Assembly: GCA_023511535.1 (NCBI GenBank)
Contig: JAIMBK010000008.1
Location: 1 to 64,000 of the forward strand
Length of the DNA stretch: 64,000 bases
Reading direction: 5' to 3'
Source: Armatimonadota bacterium
GTDB taxonomy: Bacteria; Bacillota; Desulfotomaculia; Desulfotomaculales; Nap2-2B
Within the stretch, counting starts at the first letter, position 1. Each line of letters starts with the position of its first letter. Below, in pieces: positions 19,245 to 27,427 of this stretch. The notes under the pieces were generated by a model. It was not told the DNA's origin. It did not search any database and saw only the letters and a program-made list of their open reading frames with translations. A program made the position numbers and the translations under genes.

Positions 19245-19529
19245 ATGACAAAGGTCCAGGTCAGCGACGAAGCCCGCGACTATATTCTCAAGCAAACGGA
19301 TACCATCACGGTGCGGATGGAAGCCTGCGGCGGCTGAAGGGGCGTTTCTTACGAGCCTGCCGTGTATGCAGGCCGGCCGTCCGAACAAGAATATTACGAA
19401 GAAGTCGAAGCCAACGGGTTGAAAGTTTACCTTCCGAAAAGCGCCGTGATTTCCCCGGACGGGGTGGCCATTTCCATGGGCGGTCTGGGCCCGTGGCGGC
19501 GCTTGCGGATCCAGGGAATTTATGCTTAA
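19245..19529 (+). CDS. HesB/IscA-like selenoprotein; UGA codon 31 (19335-19337) read as Sec
   Basis: MTKVQVSDEARDYILKQTDTITVRMEACGG-U-RGVSYEPAVYAGRPSEQEYYEEVEANGLKVYLPKSAVISPDGVAISMGGLGPWRRLRIQGIYA*. Reading continues 63 codons in frame after UGA with HesB-like features; GGURG aligns with IscA GGCSG; RBS gaaggag. Confidence 0.87.
19352..19375 (+). promoter_or_regulatory. Candidate bacterial SECIS hairpin
   Basis: GCCTGC-CGTGTAT-GCAGGC (19355-19373), perfect 6-bp stem, 17 nt after the UGA; a bulged A allows two further pairs (C19352-G19375, G19353-C19374). Confidence 0.65.
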
Positions 19530-20289
19530 AACAGGAGAAAAGATTCGCGCCTTCCGGGAACAGCGCGGCTATACCCTGCAGGAGCTGTCCCGGCGCGCCA
19601 ATCTTTCCCTTTCCTACTTAAGCGAAATCGAACGCGGCGCCAAAAAACCGTCGCTGAAAACCCTTGAAAAAATCGCCAGGGTTTTCAATGTGGACAAAGC
19701 GCAGCTCGTGGAGGAAACTCCGGCCGGGGCAGGTCTTTTGCCGGGGGAAAAGATCCGCCTGCTCCGCACCGGGAAAAAAATGTCCCTGCAGGAACTGGCG
19801 CAAAAAGCGAAACTGTCTGTTTCCTACTTAAGCGAAATCGAACGCGGCACCGTTTATCCTTCCCTGGCCACCCTCCGGCGGGTGGCCGGCGGTTTGGGCG
19901 TGCCCGCCGGTTCTTTGCTCGGCCGGGAAGCCTGCGTTGGGGAGCGCCTCAAAAAATTGCGGGAGGAGCGCGGCTTGACCCAGAGCCAGCTGGCCCGGCA
20001 GGCGGGCGTAACCCCCGGTTTGATCGGGCAGATCGAGCAGGGGAAGGTGCAGCCCTCCTTGAAAACCCTGGAAAAAGTCGCTGGGGCGATGGGTGTGTCG
20101 CCGTGCTACTTTCTGCTGGAATCCGGTTCCGCCGAACAGATTTTAAGCATGGCCGGTCCCGGGTTGCGCGAGTTGCTTTTGCACCCGAACGTGCAGGCCG
20201 TTTTAAGTTTGATCTGCGACTTAAAGGAAAAAGAGCTGCAATTTATCTTGAATTTTATTCAGCTGTACAAACGTTCCGGTGTAAGCTGA
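19522..20289 (+). CDS. XRE-family regulator with three tandem HTH_3 domains
   Basis: Three units: IRAFREQRGYTLQELSRRA..LSYLSEIERG; IRLLRTGKKMSLQELAQKA..VSYLSEIERG; LKKLREERGLTQSQLARQAGVTPGLIGQIEQG. Confidence 0.9.
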   Translation: MLKTGEKIRAFREQRGYTLQELSRRANLSLSYLSEIERGAKKPSLKTLEKIARVFNVDKAQLVEETPAGAGLLPGEKIRLLRTGKKMSLQELAQKAKLSVSYLSEIERGTVYPSLATLRRVAGGLGVPAGSLLGREACVGERLKKLREERGLTQSQLARQAGVTPGLIGQIEQGKVQPSLKTLEKVAGAMGVSPCYFLLESGSAEQILSMAGPGLRELLLHPNVQAVLSLICDLKEKELQFILNFIQLYKRSGVS

Positions 20290-20320
20290 AAATATTGCCG
20301 TCATCAACAATAATAAAAAG

Positions 20321-20512
20321 GTGATCGTTTTGGCTGCCTTTGTCGTCAAGGACCTCTGCCAGGGGTGCGGCGTCTGCGCGCAGGCGTGCGCTTACCGGGC
20401 CATTACCATTCAGGCGCACCTGGCCACGGTGGACCCGGACAAATGCCGGGATTGCGAAGAATGTATCTTTACCTGCCCGAACGGGGCAATTACGTTGGGG
20501 ACGACAGCTTAA
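20321..20512 (+). CDS. 2[4Fe-4S] ferredoxin-like protein
   Basis: CQGCGVCAQAC and CRDCEECIFTCP; GTG start. Confidence 0.88.
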   Translation: MIVLAAFVVKDLCQGCGVCAQACAYRAITIQAHLATVDPDKCRDCEECIFTCPNGAITLGTTA

Positions 20513-20527
20513 GGGGGGTAGATCAGG

Positions 20528-20740
20528 TTGCCGATTTATGATTTTAAATGCGAAAAGTGCGGACACACCTTCAGTGTGCTGACGTCTTATCAGGAGCGGG
20601 ACCGGGTAGTCTGTCCGCAGTGCCGCAGCAAGGACGTCCGCCAGCTGATCAGCGCCTGTGCGGTGCGCACCAAAGGCGGCGGCTGCTCCACCGGCAGTGC
20701 CGGTGCCGGTTCCGGTTCCGGCGCCTGGCGCGGCGGCTGA
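20528..20740 (+). CDS. FmdB-family zinc ribbon protein
   Basis: MPIYDFKCEKCGHTFSVL...VVCPQCRS; TTG start. Confidence 0.9.
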   Translation: MPIYDFKCEKCGHTFSVLTSYQERDRVVCPQCRSKDVRQLISACAVRTKGGGCSTGSAGAGSGSGAWRGG

Positions 20741-20876
20741 GGCATTTAAATTCCGGGGGTCGGGAACCCCCGCCATTTGCCGCGAACAACTAGTGGTGCC
20801 AGGCACTTAACTTATTAACTTTTGCGAGCGCTCCTCCGGCCCCGGCGCCGGCGGCCGGAAAGTAAGTTTATTGCTG

Positions 20877-20902
20877 AAAAGGCGGGTTCAAACCCGCCTT
20901 TT
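20877..20902 (+). terminator. Rho-independent terminator
   Basis: GGCGGGTT CA AACCCGCC TTTTT. Confidence 0.9.
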
Positions 20903-20941
20903 TCATTAAGTTGCTGATTAATTCCATGCGGCCGGCAGGAA

Positions 20942-22141
20942 ATGGATGTTTATAGAAGAACATTTAATCTTAAGGGAGTTAAATCACCGTTGGGGTGGAA
21001 AAAATTGATTGATCTTTCAGCCTTGGACAAAGTGATTAAAGATACCCTCGCCGCTATGGAAAACGGCAAGAACCAGATTTTTGACATCGCCGAAACCACC
21101 CGCGATGAATGCCGGCGGATTGAACAAGAACTGAATCAAGTTGCAGAAGAACTTCGAAAATTTATCGACCGGGTTGACGACCTGGAAATTAAGGAAAAAA
21201 AGGCACGTAGCCACCTGATCAAAGTTAGTAAAAACTTTCAGCACTACCGGGAAGAAGACATTAAAGACGCTTACGAAAAAGCGCAAAATCTGCAACTTCA
21301 ATTGCGCGATCTGCGGAACCACGAAAAAATGCTGCGCTTCCGCCGCGATCAGCTGGAACTTAATTTGAAACAGGCAAAAGAAAACCTGACCAGGATAGAA
21401 AACACCCTTGCTCACTTAAGCGCGGCAATTAATTACCTGAGCGGAAACCTGCAGCAGGTATCCTTAAAAATAGGCGAACTACATCAACTGCACGACCTGG
21501 GGGTAAATATCATCAGGGCCCAGGAAGAGGAGCGCAAGCGCATTGCCCGGGAGATTCACGACGGGCCCGCGCAAATGCTGGCGAATCTCGTCATCCGGGC
21601 GGAAATTTGCCTCAAACTCCTGGAAGTAGATCCCGCCCGGTTAAAAGAAGAGCTGGATGCTCTTAGGGAGCTTGTCCGGCAGAGTTTGCAGGACATCCGG
21701 AAGATTATTTTCGATTTGCGGCCGATGGCGTTGGATGACCTTGGGCTGGCGGCGGCGTTAAAGCGTTACCTGGCGGATTTTCAGGAGCAGTTCGGGATTG
21801 CTGCCGGGTTTGCTTTCTTCGGGGAGGACCGGCGGCTGCCTGTTTCCACCGAGGCAACGCTTTTCCGGATCGTCCAGGAATGTCTGAACAATGTACGTAA
21901 ACACGCGGCCGCCCGGAGTGTGCAGGTGAAGATGGAGATTGCCCCGGAAAGGGTAAATCTCAGTGTGAAAGACGACGGCAAAGGATTTCACCTTCCGGCG
22001 GTAAGCAGCAACAATCGTCCGGAAGGTTACGGATTGATCAATATCCGCGAAAGGGCGCAGCTTTTAAAAGGTTTCGTCCAGATTCATACGGCCCCGGGCA
22101 AGGGGACCACAGTGGTGATCTCGATTCCGTTACAGGAATAG
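20942..22141 (+). CDS. degS: DegS-like sensor histidine kinase (HisKA_3, cytosolic coiled-coil N-terminus)
   Basis: EEERKRIAREIHDGPAQ; DLRPMALDDLGLAAAL; ECLNNVRKHAAA; DDGKGF. Confidence 0.9.
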   Translation: MDVYRRTFNLKGVKSPLGWKKLIDLSALDKVIKDTLAAMENGKNQIFDIAETTRDECRRIEQELNQVAEELRKFIDRVDDLEIKEKKARSHLIKVSKNFQHYREEDIKDAYEKAQNLQLQLRDLRNHEKMLRFRRDQLELNLKQAKENLTRIENTLAHLSAAINYLSGNLQQVSLKIGELHQLHDLGVNIIRAQEEERKRIAREIHDGPAQMLANLVIRAEICLKLLEVDPARLKEELDALRELVRQSLQDIRKIIFDLRPMALDDLGLAAALKRYLADFQEQFGIAAGFAFFGEDRRLPVSTEATLFRIVQECLNNVRKHAAARSVQVKMEIAPERVNLSVKDDGKGFHLPAVSSNNRPEGYGLINIRERAQLLKGFVQIHTAPGKGTTVVISIPLQE

Positions 22142-22170
22142 CTTTAAAAAGGGGTTTGGTTTCGTTTGTC

Positions 22171-22803
22171 ATGATCAAGGTTATTATTGCGGATGATCAC
22201 TCTCTCATCAGAGAAGGTCTGCGCAGAATTCTTTCCCTGGCCCCGAACATAACGATTGCCGGGGAAGCCGAAAACGGAGAACAGGCCGTGGAACTGGCCC
22301 GTCAAACCGGGGCGGACGTTGTGCTCATGGATGTCAATATGCCGGGCATGAATGGAATTACCGCCTGCAAGTTGATCAGGGAGGAAATGCCCGGCACCAA
22401 AATCATTGCCTTGACCATCCATGACCAGGAAGAATATTTATTTGAACTCATCCGCGCGGGAGTATCGGCCTACCTTTTAAAAGACGTCAGCCCGGACAAA
22501 TTACTGGAAACCATTTTCGGCGTAACCCGGGGGGAGTCCTACCTTTCGCCCCGGTTGACGGCGAGAGTTTTCCAGGAATTCAATCGCCTGGCGGGTGGTC
22601 AGGGCAGTATTTTGACCAGGCGGGAACTGGAAATTCTCCAGTTGCTCGCCGAAGGAGAAAGCAATAAAAGCATTGCCCAAAAACTTTTGATCAGCGAAAA
22701 GACGGTGAAAAATCACCTGACCAGCATTTTTCAAAAACTGAACGTTACCGACCGGACCCAGGCGGTCCTTTACGCAATTAAAAACAAACTGGTCCGGGTT
22801 TAA
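22171..22803 (+). CDS. degU: DegU-like NarL-family response regulator
   Basis: MIKVIIADDHSLIREGL; VLMDVNMPGMNGI; LTRRELEILQLLAEGESNKSIAQKL..SEKTVKNH. Confidence 0.93.
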   Translation: MIKVIIADDHSLIREGLRRILSLAPNITIAGEAENGEQAVELARQTGADVVLMDVNMPGMNGITACKLIREEMPGTKIIALTIHDQEEYLFELIRAGVSAYLLKDVSPDKLLETIFGVTRGESYLSPRLTARVFQEFNRLAGGQGSILTRRELEILQLLAEGESNKSIAQKLLISEKTVKNHLTSIFQKLNVTDRTQAVLYAIKNKLVRV

Positions 22804-22825
22804 AAGAACGGAGTTTCCACCTGGC

Positions 22826-22847
22826 CGCGCCCTTTTGGGCGCGTTTT
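22826..22847 (+). terminator. Rho-independent terminator downstream of degU
   Basis: CGCGCCC TTTT GGGCGCG TTTT. Confidence 0.85.
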
Positions 22848-22856
22848 CGAAAAAGA

Positions 22857-22880
22857 AAGGTTGCCGTCAGTGGCAACCTT
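22857..22880 (-). terminator. Rho-independent terminator of sigK (overlaps stop)
   Basis: AAGGTTGCC/GGCAACCTT stem; on the minus strand followed by TTTCTTTTT. Confidence 0.8.
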
Positions 22881-23574
22881 CCAGCTTGAATTCCCGCGTC
22901 AGTTTGCTCAAAGCCCTTTTTTCAATCCGGGACACGTAAGAACGGGAAATTCCCAGCTTGCGGGCAATTTCCCGCTGGGTGCGGCGTCCTCCGTCCCCTA
23001 AGCCGAAGCGGAGTTCGAGCACCTTTTTTTCTCGCTGCGTGAGCTGGGCCAGTTTATCCAGGATGCGCTTTTGTTCAAAAAGATTTTCCACCGTTTCCGG
23101 AACCACTTCCGGGTGGGTGCCCAGGACGTCGATTAAAGATATTTCGTTTCCTTCTTTATCGGTACCGATGGGATCGTACAGGGATATTTCCGAGCGCACC
23201 TTTTTCATAAACCGCAGATGCATCAATATTTCGTTCTCGATGCACCGCGCCGCGTAAGTGGCCAGGCGGGTGCCTTTGTCCGGGTTGTAAGTGTTAATGG
23301 CTTTAATCAATCCAATCGTGCCGATGGAGATGAGGTCGTCCGGATCTTCCCCGGTGCCGTCAAATTTCTTGACAATGTGCGCGACCAGCCGTAAATTGCG
23401 TTCCGTCAAAATATTTCGTGCTTTTTCATCTCCTCTCGCCAGCAAGTCTAAATATTTGGCTTCTTCTTCCTCGGAAAGGGGCTGCGGAAAAGTATTGCTG
23501 GCAATGTAAGAAACCAGCAGCAGCAGACCGTTGACCAGGGAAACTACCGCCAAAGCCCAAAAGCCGGGCAGCAC
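22867..23574 (-). CDS. sigK: RNA polymerase sporulation sigma factor SigK
   Basis: [70 protein letters not shown]; pro-sequence-like N-terminus; GTG start chosen. Confidence 0.93.
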   Translation of the reverse strand: MLPGFWALAVVSLVNGLLLLVSYIASNTFPQPLSEEEEAKYLDLLARGDEKARNILTERNLRLVAHIVKKFDGTGEDPDDLISIGTIGLIKAINTYNPDKGTRLATYAARCIENEILMHLRFMKKVRSEISLYDPIGTDKEGNEISLIDVLGTHPEVVPETVENLFEQKRILDKLAQLTQREKKVLELRFGLGDGGRRTQREIARKLGISRSYVSRIEKRALSKLTREFKLEGCH

Positions 23575-23616
23575 TATGCCATGCCACCTCCCGTAAAAAG
23601 ACCGTTGCAATTCATC

Positions 23617-23652
23617 ATATGGGGGAAGGGAGGAAGGTGTGCCTGTCCGGGG
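23617..23652. repeat. 36-bp direct repeat, copy 1
   Basis: ATATGGGGGAAGGGAGGAAGGTGTGCCTGTCCGGGG. Confidence 0.95.
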
Positions 23653-23875
23653 AAACGGTAAAAAATTACTTATTAAAATAAAGGGAGGATGCCGGAGCCG
23701 GTGGAAAGCGGAGGGTTCTTGGAGAGCGTGGTAAAGGCCGGGTAGAAAAAAGGGGACTAAGGTCCCAGAAAAAATAAGACGATGGTCAGTTGCGAAAAAA
23801 GTCGATAAAATATAACATAAGGAAGAAAATACAATTTTAGAGTAAAAAATCATATACTGTTAGGGCCACCAATAT

Positions 23876-23911
23876 ATATGGGGGAAGGGAGGAAGGTGTG
23901 CCTGTCCGGGG
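23876..23911. repeat. 36-bp direct repeat, copy 2
   Basis: Identical to 23617-23652. Confidence 0.95.
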
Positions 23912-23976
23912 TAGCTGAAAAAAAATTTAATTTTTTTCTCAAAAATTTTCTATCGAAAGAGGAATTTTGAATCATT

Positions 23977-23991
23977 TGTCGAAATGTCGAA
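23977..23991 (+). promoter_or_regulatory. Two tandem Spo0A-type boxes
   Basis: TGTCGAA at 23977-23983 and 23985-23991 (tttgtcgaaatgtcgaaag). Confidence 0.65.
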
Positions 23992-24160
23992 AGGAAAGAC
24001 ATGGCAAGAAAGGAAGGAAACTACCGTCGATTTTAAAATATTTAATCGAATTTTAATAAAAATTTTCCCAAATTATGCAGGATTATCTCGGGTTGTGTCG
24101 TATTCAATTTTATAAGACAGGCCAGAAGAAGAAAATGGATAGGTTTCCATTTATAACATA

Positions 24161-24311
24161 GTTGTCCAGGGGTAAACTTCTCGAAAGGGAAGGGCACAAA
24201 GCTACGGGCCTAAAGCACGGCGCCGGCCAGAAGAAGGGAGGTACGGGATCACCCGCGACACCGGCCGGGTTTCTGGCAGGGGCAGGGCTAAGGCAGCCGG
24301 GCTGCGGCAAC
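24161..24311 (+). ncRNA. Class-I cyclic-di-GMP riboswitch (GEMM-I-like), with enlarged P3 region
   Basis: P1 GTTGTC/GGCAAC; GGGTAAACTTCTC-GAAA-GGGAAGGGCACAAAGC resembles GGGCAAAC..GAAA..GGGACGCAAAGC; 3' GGCAGCCGGGCTGC resembles GGUAGCCGGGUUACC; sits upstream of flgB. Confidence 0.85.
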
Positions 24312-24513
24312 GGGGTTAACCTCCTTTTCCTTTCGGGAAGGAGGTATTTAATTAAAAAGAAGGGGTTGGTATTATTCCAACCCGTTAAAAGCAACCTTAA
24401 ATTATTCAGAGGGTACCTTTCATTACTTATATACGTTTTGCCTCTGGAAAATCAGGGGGTAGAAAGGGAATTTTACAAATGGAATTTAAAGAAAAAGGGA
24501 GTTGCGAGCGACG

Positions 24514-24915
24514 ATGAATCTTTTGGGAAGTCCTGTGTTGCAGGTTTTGGAGAAGCAGCTTGCCGCCGCGGCGCTCACGCAGCGGGTAATCGCCAATAAC
24601 CTGGCCAACGTTAATACTCCCGGGTTTAAAAAGTCGTCGGTGCGTTTTCTGGACGAATTAAAAAAAGCGCTGGATTCCCGAGCGCTGCCTTTGCTTACCA
24701 CGCACCCCCGCCACCTTCCTTCGGCCGTACCTTTAACCCAGGTGGCGCCCATAGTGGTCAAGGAGGAGGAGACCACCATGGGCTACAACCAAAACAACGT
24801 CGACGTGGAGCAGGAAATGGTTAACCTGGTCGCCAACACGCTGGCCTACCAGGCAGCCACCCGGGCCATCGGCGACCGGCTGGCCCTCCTGGGGTACGTA
24901 ATTAAGGGGAGGTAA
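24514..24915 (+). CDS. flgB: Flagellar basal body rod protein FlgB
   Basis: QRVIANNLANVNTPGFKKSSVRF; first gene of fla operon. Confidence 0.95.
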   Translation: MNLLGSPVLQVLEKQLAAAALTQRVIANNLANVNTPGFKKSSVRFLDELKKALDSRALPLLTTHPRHLPSAVPLTQVAPIVVKEEETTMGYNQNNVDVEQEMVNLVANTLAYQAATRAIGDRLALLGYVIKGR

Positions 24916-24921
24916 CCGCCA

Positions 24922-25374
24922 GTGCCTCTATTTGAATCATTCGGCATAAGTGCGTCAGCCTTAACGGCAAATCGGTTATGGCTTGATCTTCTTTCGAACA
25001 ATCTGGCCAACGTTCATACCGCCGGGCGTCCGGGCGACCCCGCCGTTCCCCCTTACCGGCGCAAAGTGCCCGTTTTTGCCGAAAAATTACAACAGGTGCT
25101 TTTTTCCGGGCAAAGTTCCGGGCAAAGGGACCTGCCGGCGCAGGGGGTCAGGGTTCTGGCCGTCATCGAAGACCCCGGCGCCCCCCGGATGGCCTACGAA
25201 CCCGATCACCCGCTGGCCGACCCGGTTACGGGTTACGTGGCCTATCCCAACATTAACCTGACCAACGAAATGATTAACGTCATCGTGGCCACCAGAGCGT
25301 ACGAGGCGAACGTGACGGCCCTGAACGCGGCCAAGGAAATGGCCCTGCGGGCGCTCGAGATCGGGCGCGGTTAA
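24922..25374 (+). CDS. flgC: Flagellar basal body rod protein FlgC
   Basis: FESFGISASALTANRLWLDLLSNNLANVHT; EMINVIVATRAYEANVTALNAAKEM; GTG start. Confidence 0.95.
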   Translation: MPLFESFGISASALTANRLWLDLLSNNLANVHTAGRPGDPAVPPYRRKVPVFAEKLQQVLFSGQSSGQRDLPAQGVRVLAVIEDPGAPRMAYEPDHPLADPVTGYVAYPNINLTNEMINVIVATRAYEANVTALNAAKEMALRALEIGRG

Positions 25375-25391
25375 AAAAGGAGGGAAAAAGC

Positions 25392-25691
25392 GTGCAGTTG
25401 TTGCCGGTTGCTTCTTTGCCCCTACCCGCTGGTCCGGCGGCGGGCGGTGCGGAGCCAAAGGAAGCGCAGTCACCTTCTTTTGGAGAAATGCTCAACAAGG
25501 CTTTAGAAGAAGTAAATACGGCGCAGGTAAGGGCAGATCAGTTACAGATTAAGTTTCTTACCGGGGAAGTACAGGATCTTCACCAGGTAGTGATTGCCAT
25601 GGAAGAAGCGAGATTGTTGACGTCGCTGGCGGTGGAGGTCAGGAACCGGGTCGTGGAGTCTTATCAGGAAATAGCCCGCATGCAAATTTAA
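25392..25691 (+). CDS. fliE: Flagellar hook-basal body protein FliE
   Basis: SFGEMLNKALEEVNTAQVRADQLQIKFLTGEVQDLHQVVIAMEEARLLTSLAVEVRNRVVESYQEI. Confidence 0.95.
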   Translation: MQLLPVASLPLPAGPAAGGAEPKEAQSPSFGEMLNKALEEVNTAQVRADQLQIKFLTGEVQDLHQVVIAMEEARLLTSLAVEVRNRVVESYQEIARMQI

Positions 25692-25819
25692 CCCGGACCA
25701 GGCTTTAAACAGTTTAGGGAGCCTCGGGGTGTGTTTTGCATTCCTGTTTTTGAAGAGTTGTCCATGGGAATCTCTTTTCGTAAAGGATGAAAGTACCTGT
25801 CTACAACAAGAGTATTTAA

Positions 25820-25852
25820 CCCTAATCCCTAATCCCTAACCCCTGATTCCTG
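25820..25852. repeat. Degenerate heptamer repeat (CCCTAAT)
   Basis: ccctaat ccctaat ccctaac ccctgat tcctg, just upstream of fliF. Confidence 0.8.
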
Positions 25853-25878
25853 TATTTATAAGGGAGCATTTTATGTAG

Positions 25879-27420
25879 ATGAATCAGAGTGCACTTTTTG
25901 GGGGACTGCAGGAACGTTGGGGGGCTATGCCCCGGCTGCAAAAAATTTTGGCTGCTTGTGTTGCGGGAGGGCTGTTGCTGACCGTTGCCTGTTTGTTGTT
26001 CGTTCTTTTGAAGCCGGATTTTGCCCCGTTGTTTACCGGGCTGGAGCCCAGGCAGGCCGGGAAGATCGCCGAAGAACTCCAGGCCATGAAGGTCCCCTAC
26101 CGGTTGAGCGAACAGGGCAAAACCATCGAAGTGCCCCGGGAACAGGTTTACGACCTGCGCATCAAGCTGGCCAGCAAAGGAGTTTTATCCGAGGCGGGGC
26201 CCGGATTTGAGCTGTTTGACCAGCAAAAGTTCGGGGTCACCGATTTTGAGCAGCAGGTTGACTACCAGCGGGCCTTGCAGGAGGAACTGCGCCGGACGAT
26301 CGTTCAGGTGGAAGGTGTGGAGCAGGCGAGGGTGCACCTGGTGATGCCGAAAGAAAGCTTATTTTTAGATCAGCAGGTGACCCCCTCCGCTTCCATCGCC
26401 CTGAAGTTAAAGCCGCTGGCCGCGCTGAAACCGGAACAGGTACAGGGGATTGTTGATCTCACCGTGGGCAGCGTGCAGGGTTTGCAGCCGGAAAACGTGC
26501 ACATTATCGATATGCAGGGGAACGTGCTCACCGACCAGCTGGCCCTAAAAGACGAGCGGGCCAGGCTGAACCGCCTGACGATGGACCAGTACGAGATCAA
26601 GAGGGCTTTTGAAAAAGATCTGGAGTTGCGGGTAACCCGCATGCTGACCCAGGTTTTGGGACCCAATAAGGCGGTGGCCATGGTTACGGCCGACCTGGAC
26701 TTCGACAAGCGCAAGTCGACCACCACCACCGCTCTGCCCGGTCAAATTTTAAGCCAGCAAACCATAAACAAACAGGGCACGGGCACCGGCGGGGCGGCCG
26801 GGGTCCCGGGCACGGACACCGGCCTGCCGGGTAGTACGGTTCCCGGGCTGGCCGGCGGGGGCGGCGGGCAGTATTCCGAGGAGCAGACGACGACCAATTA
26901 CCAGCTCGGCAGCCGGCAGGAAACGCTGGAAGGATCACCGGGAGTTTTAAGGCGTTTGTCGGTGGCAGTGGTCTTGGACGGCAACTACGACGCCGTGCAG
27001 CTTCAGCAGATTAACGGAATGGTGAGCGCGGCCGTAGGCGCTCAGGAAGGCCGGGATCAGGTAAACGTTTCCAGCATGCGTTTCGATACGAGCCTGCTGG
27101 AAGAAACCAGGCAGGCCATGGAAGAAGTCCAGAAGCCGCCCCTTTCGGACTTATTGAAGCAGTGGCCGGTGCTGGCGGGCGCCGGGGTCCTCCTCCTGGG
27201 GTTGCTGTTGCTCCTGGTGCTGCTGCTGGTCCGGCGCCGGCGCAGAAAAGAGCCTGCCCTGGAAGAGTTGGCAAGGGCGGAAATTCCCGCTCCGCCGGCG
27301 GTGGAAGCGCCGGCCATCAAAGCGCCGCAGCCGCCGGAGGTGTTGAAACATTTAAGGCAAATGGCCCGGGAGAAGCCTTCGGAGGTGGCCGAAGTGCTCA
27401 AACTCTGGCTGAAGGAGTAG
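25879..27420 (+). CDS. fliF: Flagellar M-ring protein FliF
   Basis: LFTGLEPRQAGKIAEELQAMKVPYRL; two TMs; C-terminal LRQMAREKPSEVAEVLKLWL. Confidence 0.97.
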   Translation: MNQSALFGGLQERWGAMPRLQKILAACVAGGLLLTVACLLFVLLKPDFAPLFTGLEPRQAGKIAEELQAMKVPYRLSEQGKTIEVPREQVYDLRIKLASKGVLSEAGPGFELFDQQKFGVTDFEQQVDYQRALQEELRRTIVQVEGVEQARVHLVMPKESLFLDQQVTPSASIALKLKPLAALKPEQVQGIVDLTVGSVQGLQPENVHIIDMQGNVLTDQLALKDERARLNRLTMDQYEIKRAFEKDLELRVTRMLTQVLGPNKAVAMVTADLDFDKRKSTTTTALPGQILSQQTINKQGTGTGGAAGVPGTDTGLPGSTVPGLAGGGGGQYSEEQTTTNYQLGSRQETLEGSPGVLRRLSVAVVLDGNYDAVQLQQINGMVSAAVGAQEGRDQVNVSSMRFDTSLLEETRQAMEEVQKPPLSDLLKQWPVLAGAGVLLLGLLLLLVLLLVRRRRRKEPALEELARAEIPAPPAVEAPAIKAPQPPEVLKHLRQMAREKPSEVAEVLKLWLKE

Positions 27421-27427
27421 TCGGTCG

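Noticed and set aside
22867-23574. sigK interrupted by a skin-like element
   Set aside because: The sigK reading frame is continuous here; the flanking direct repeat is outside the coding region.
24162-24599. 145-aa plus-strand ORF through the fla leader
   Set aside because: Runs through the riboswitch aptamer and out of frame into flgB; better explained as non-coding RNA.
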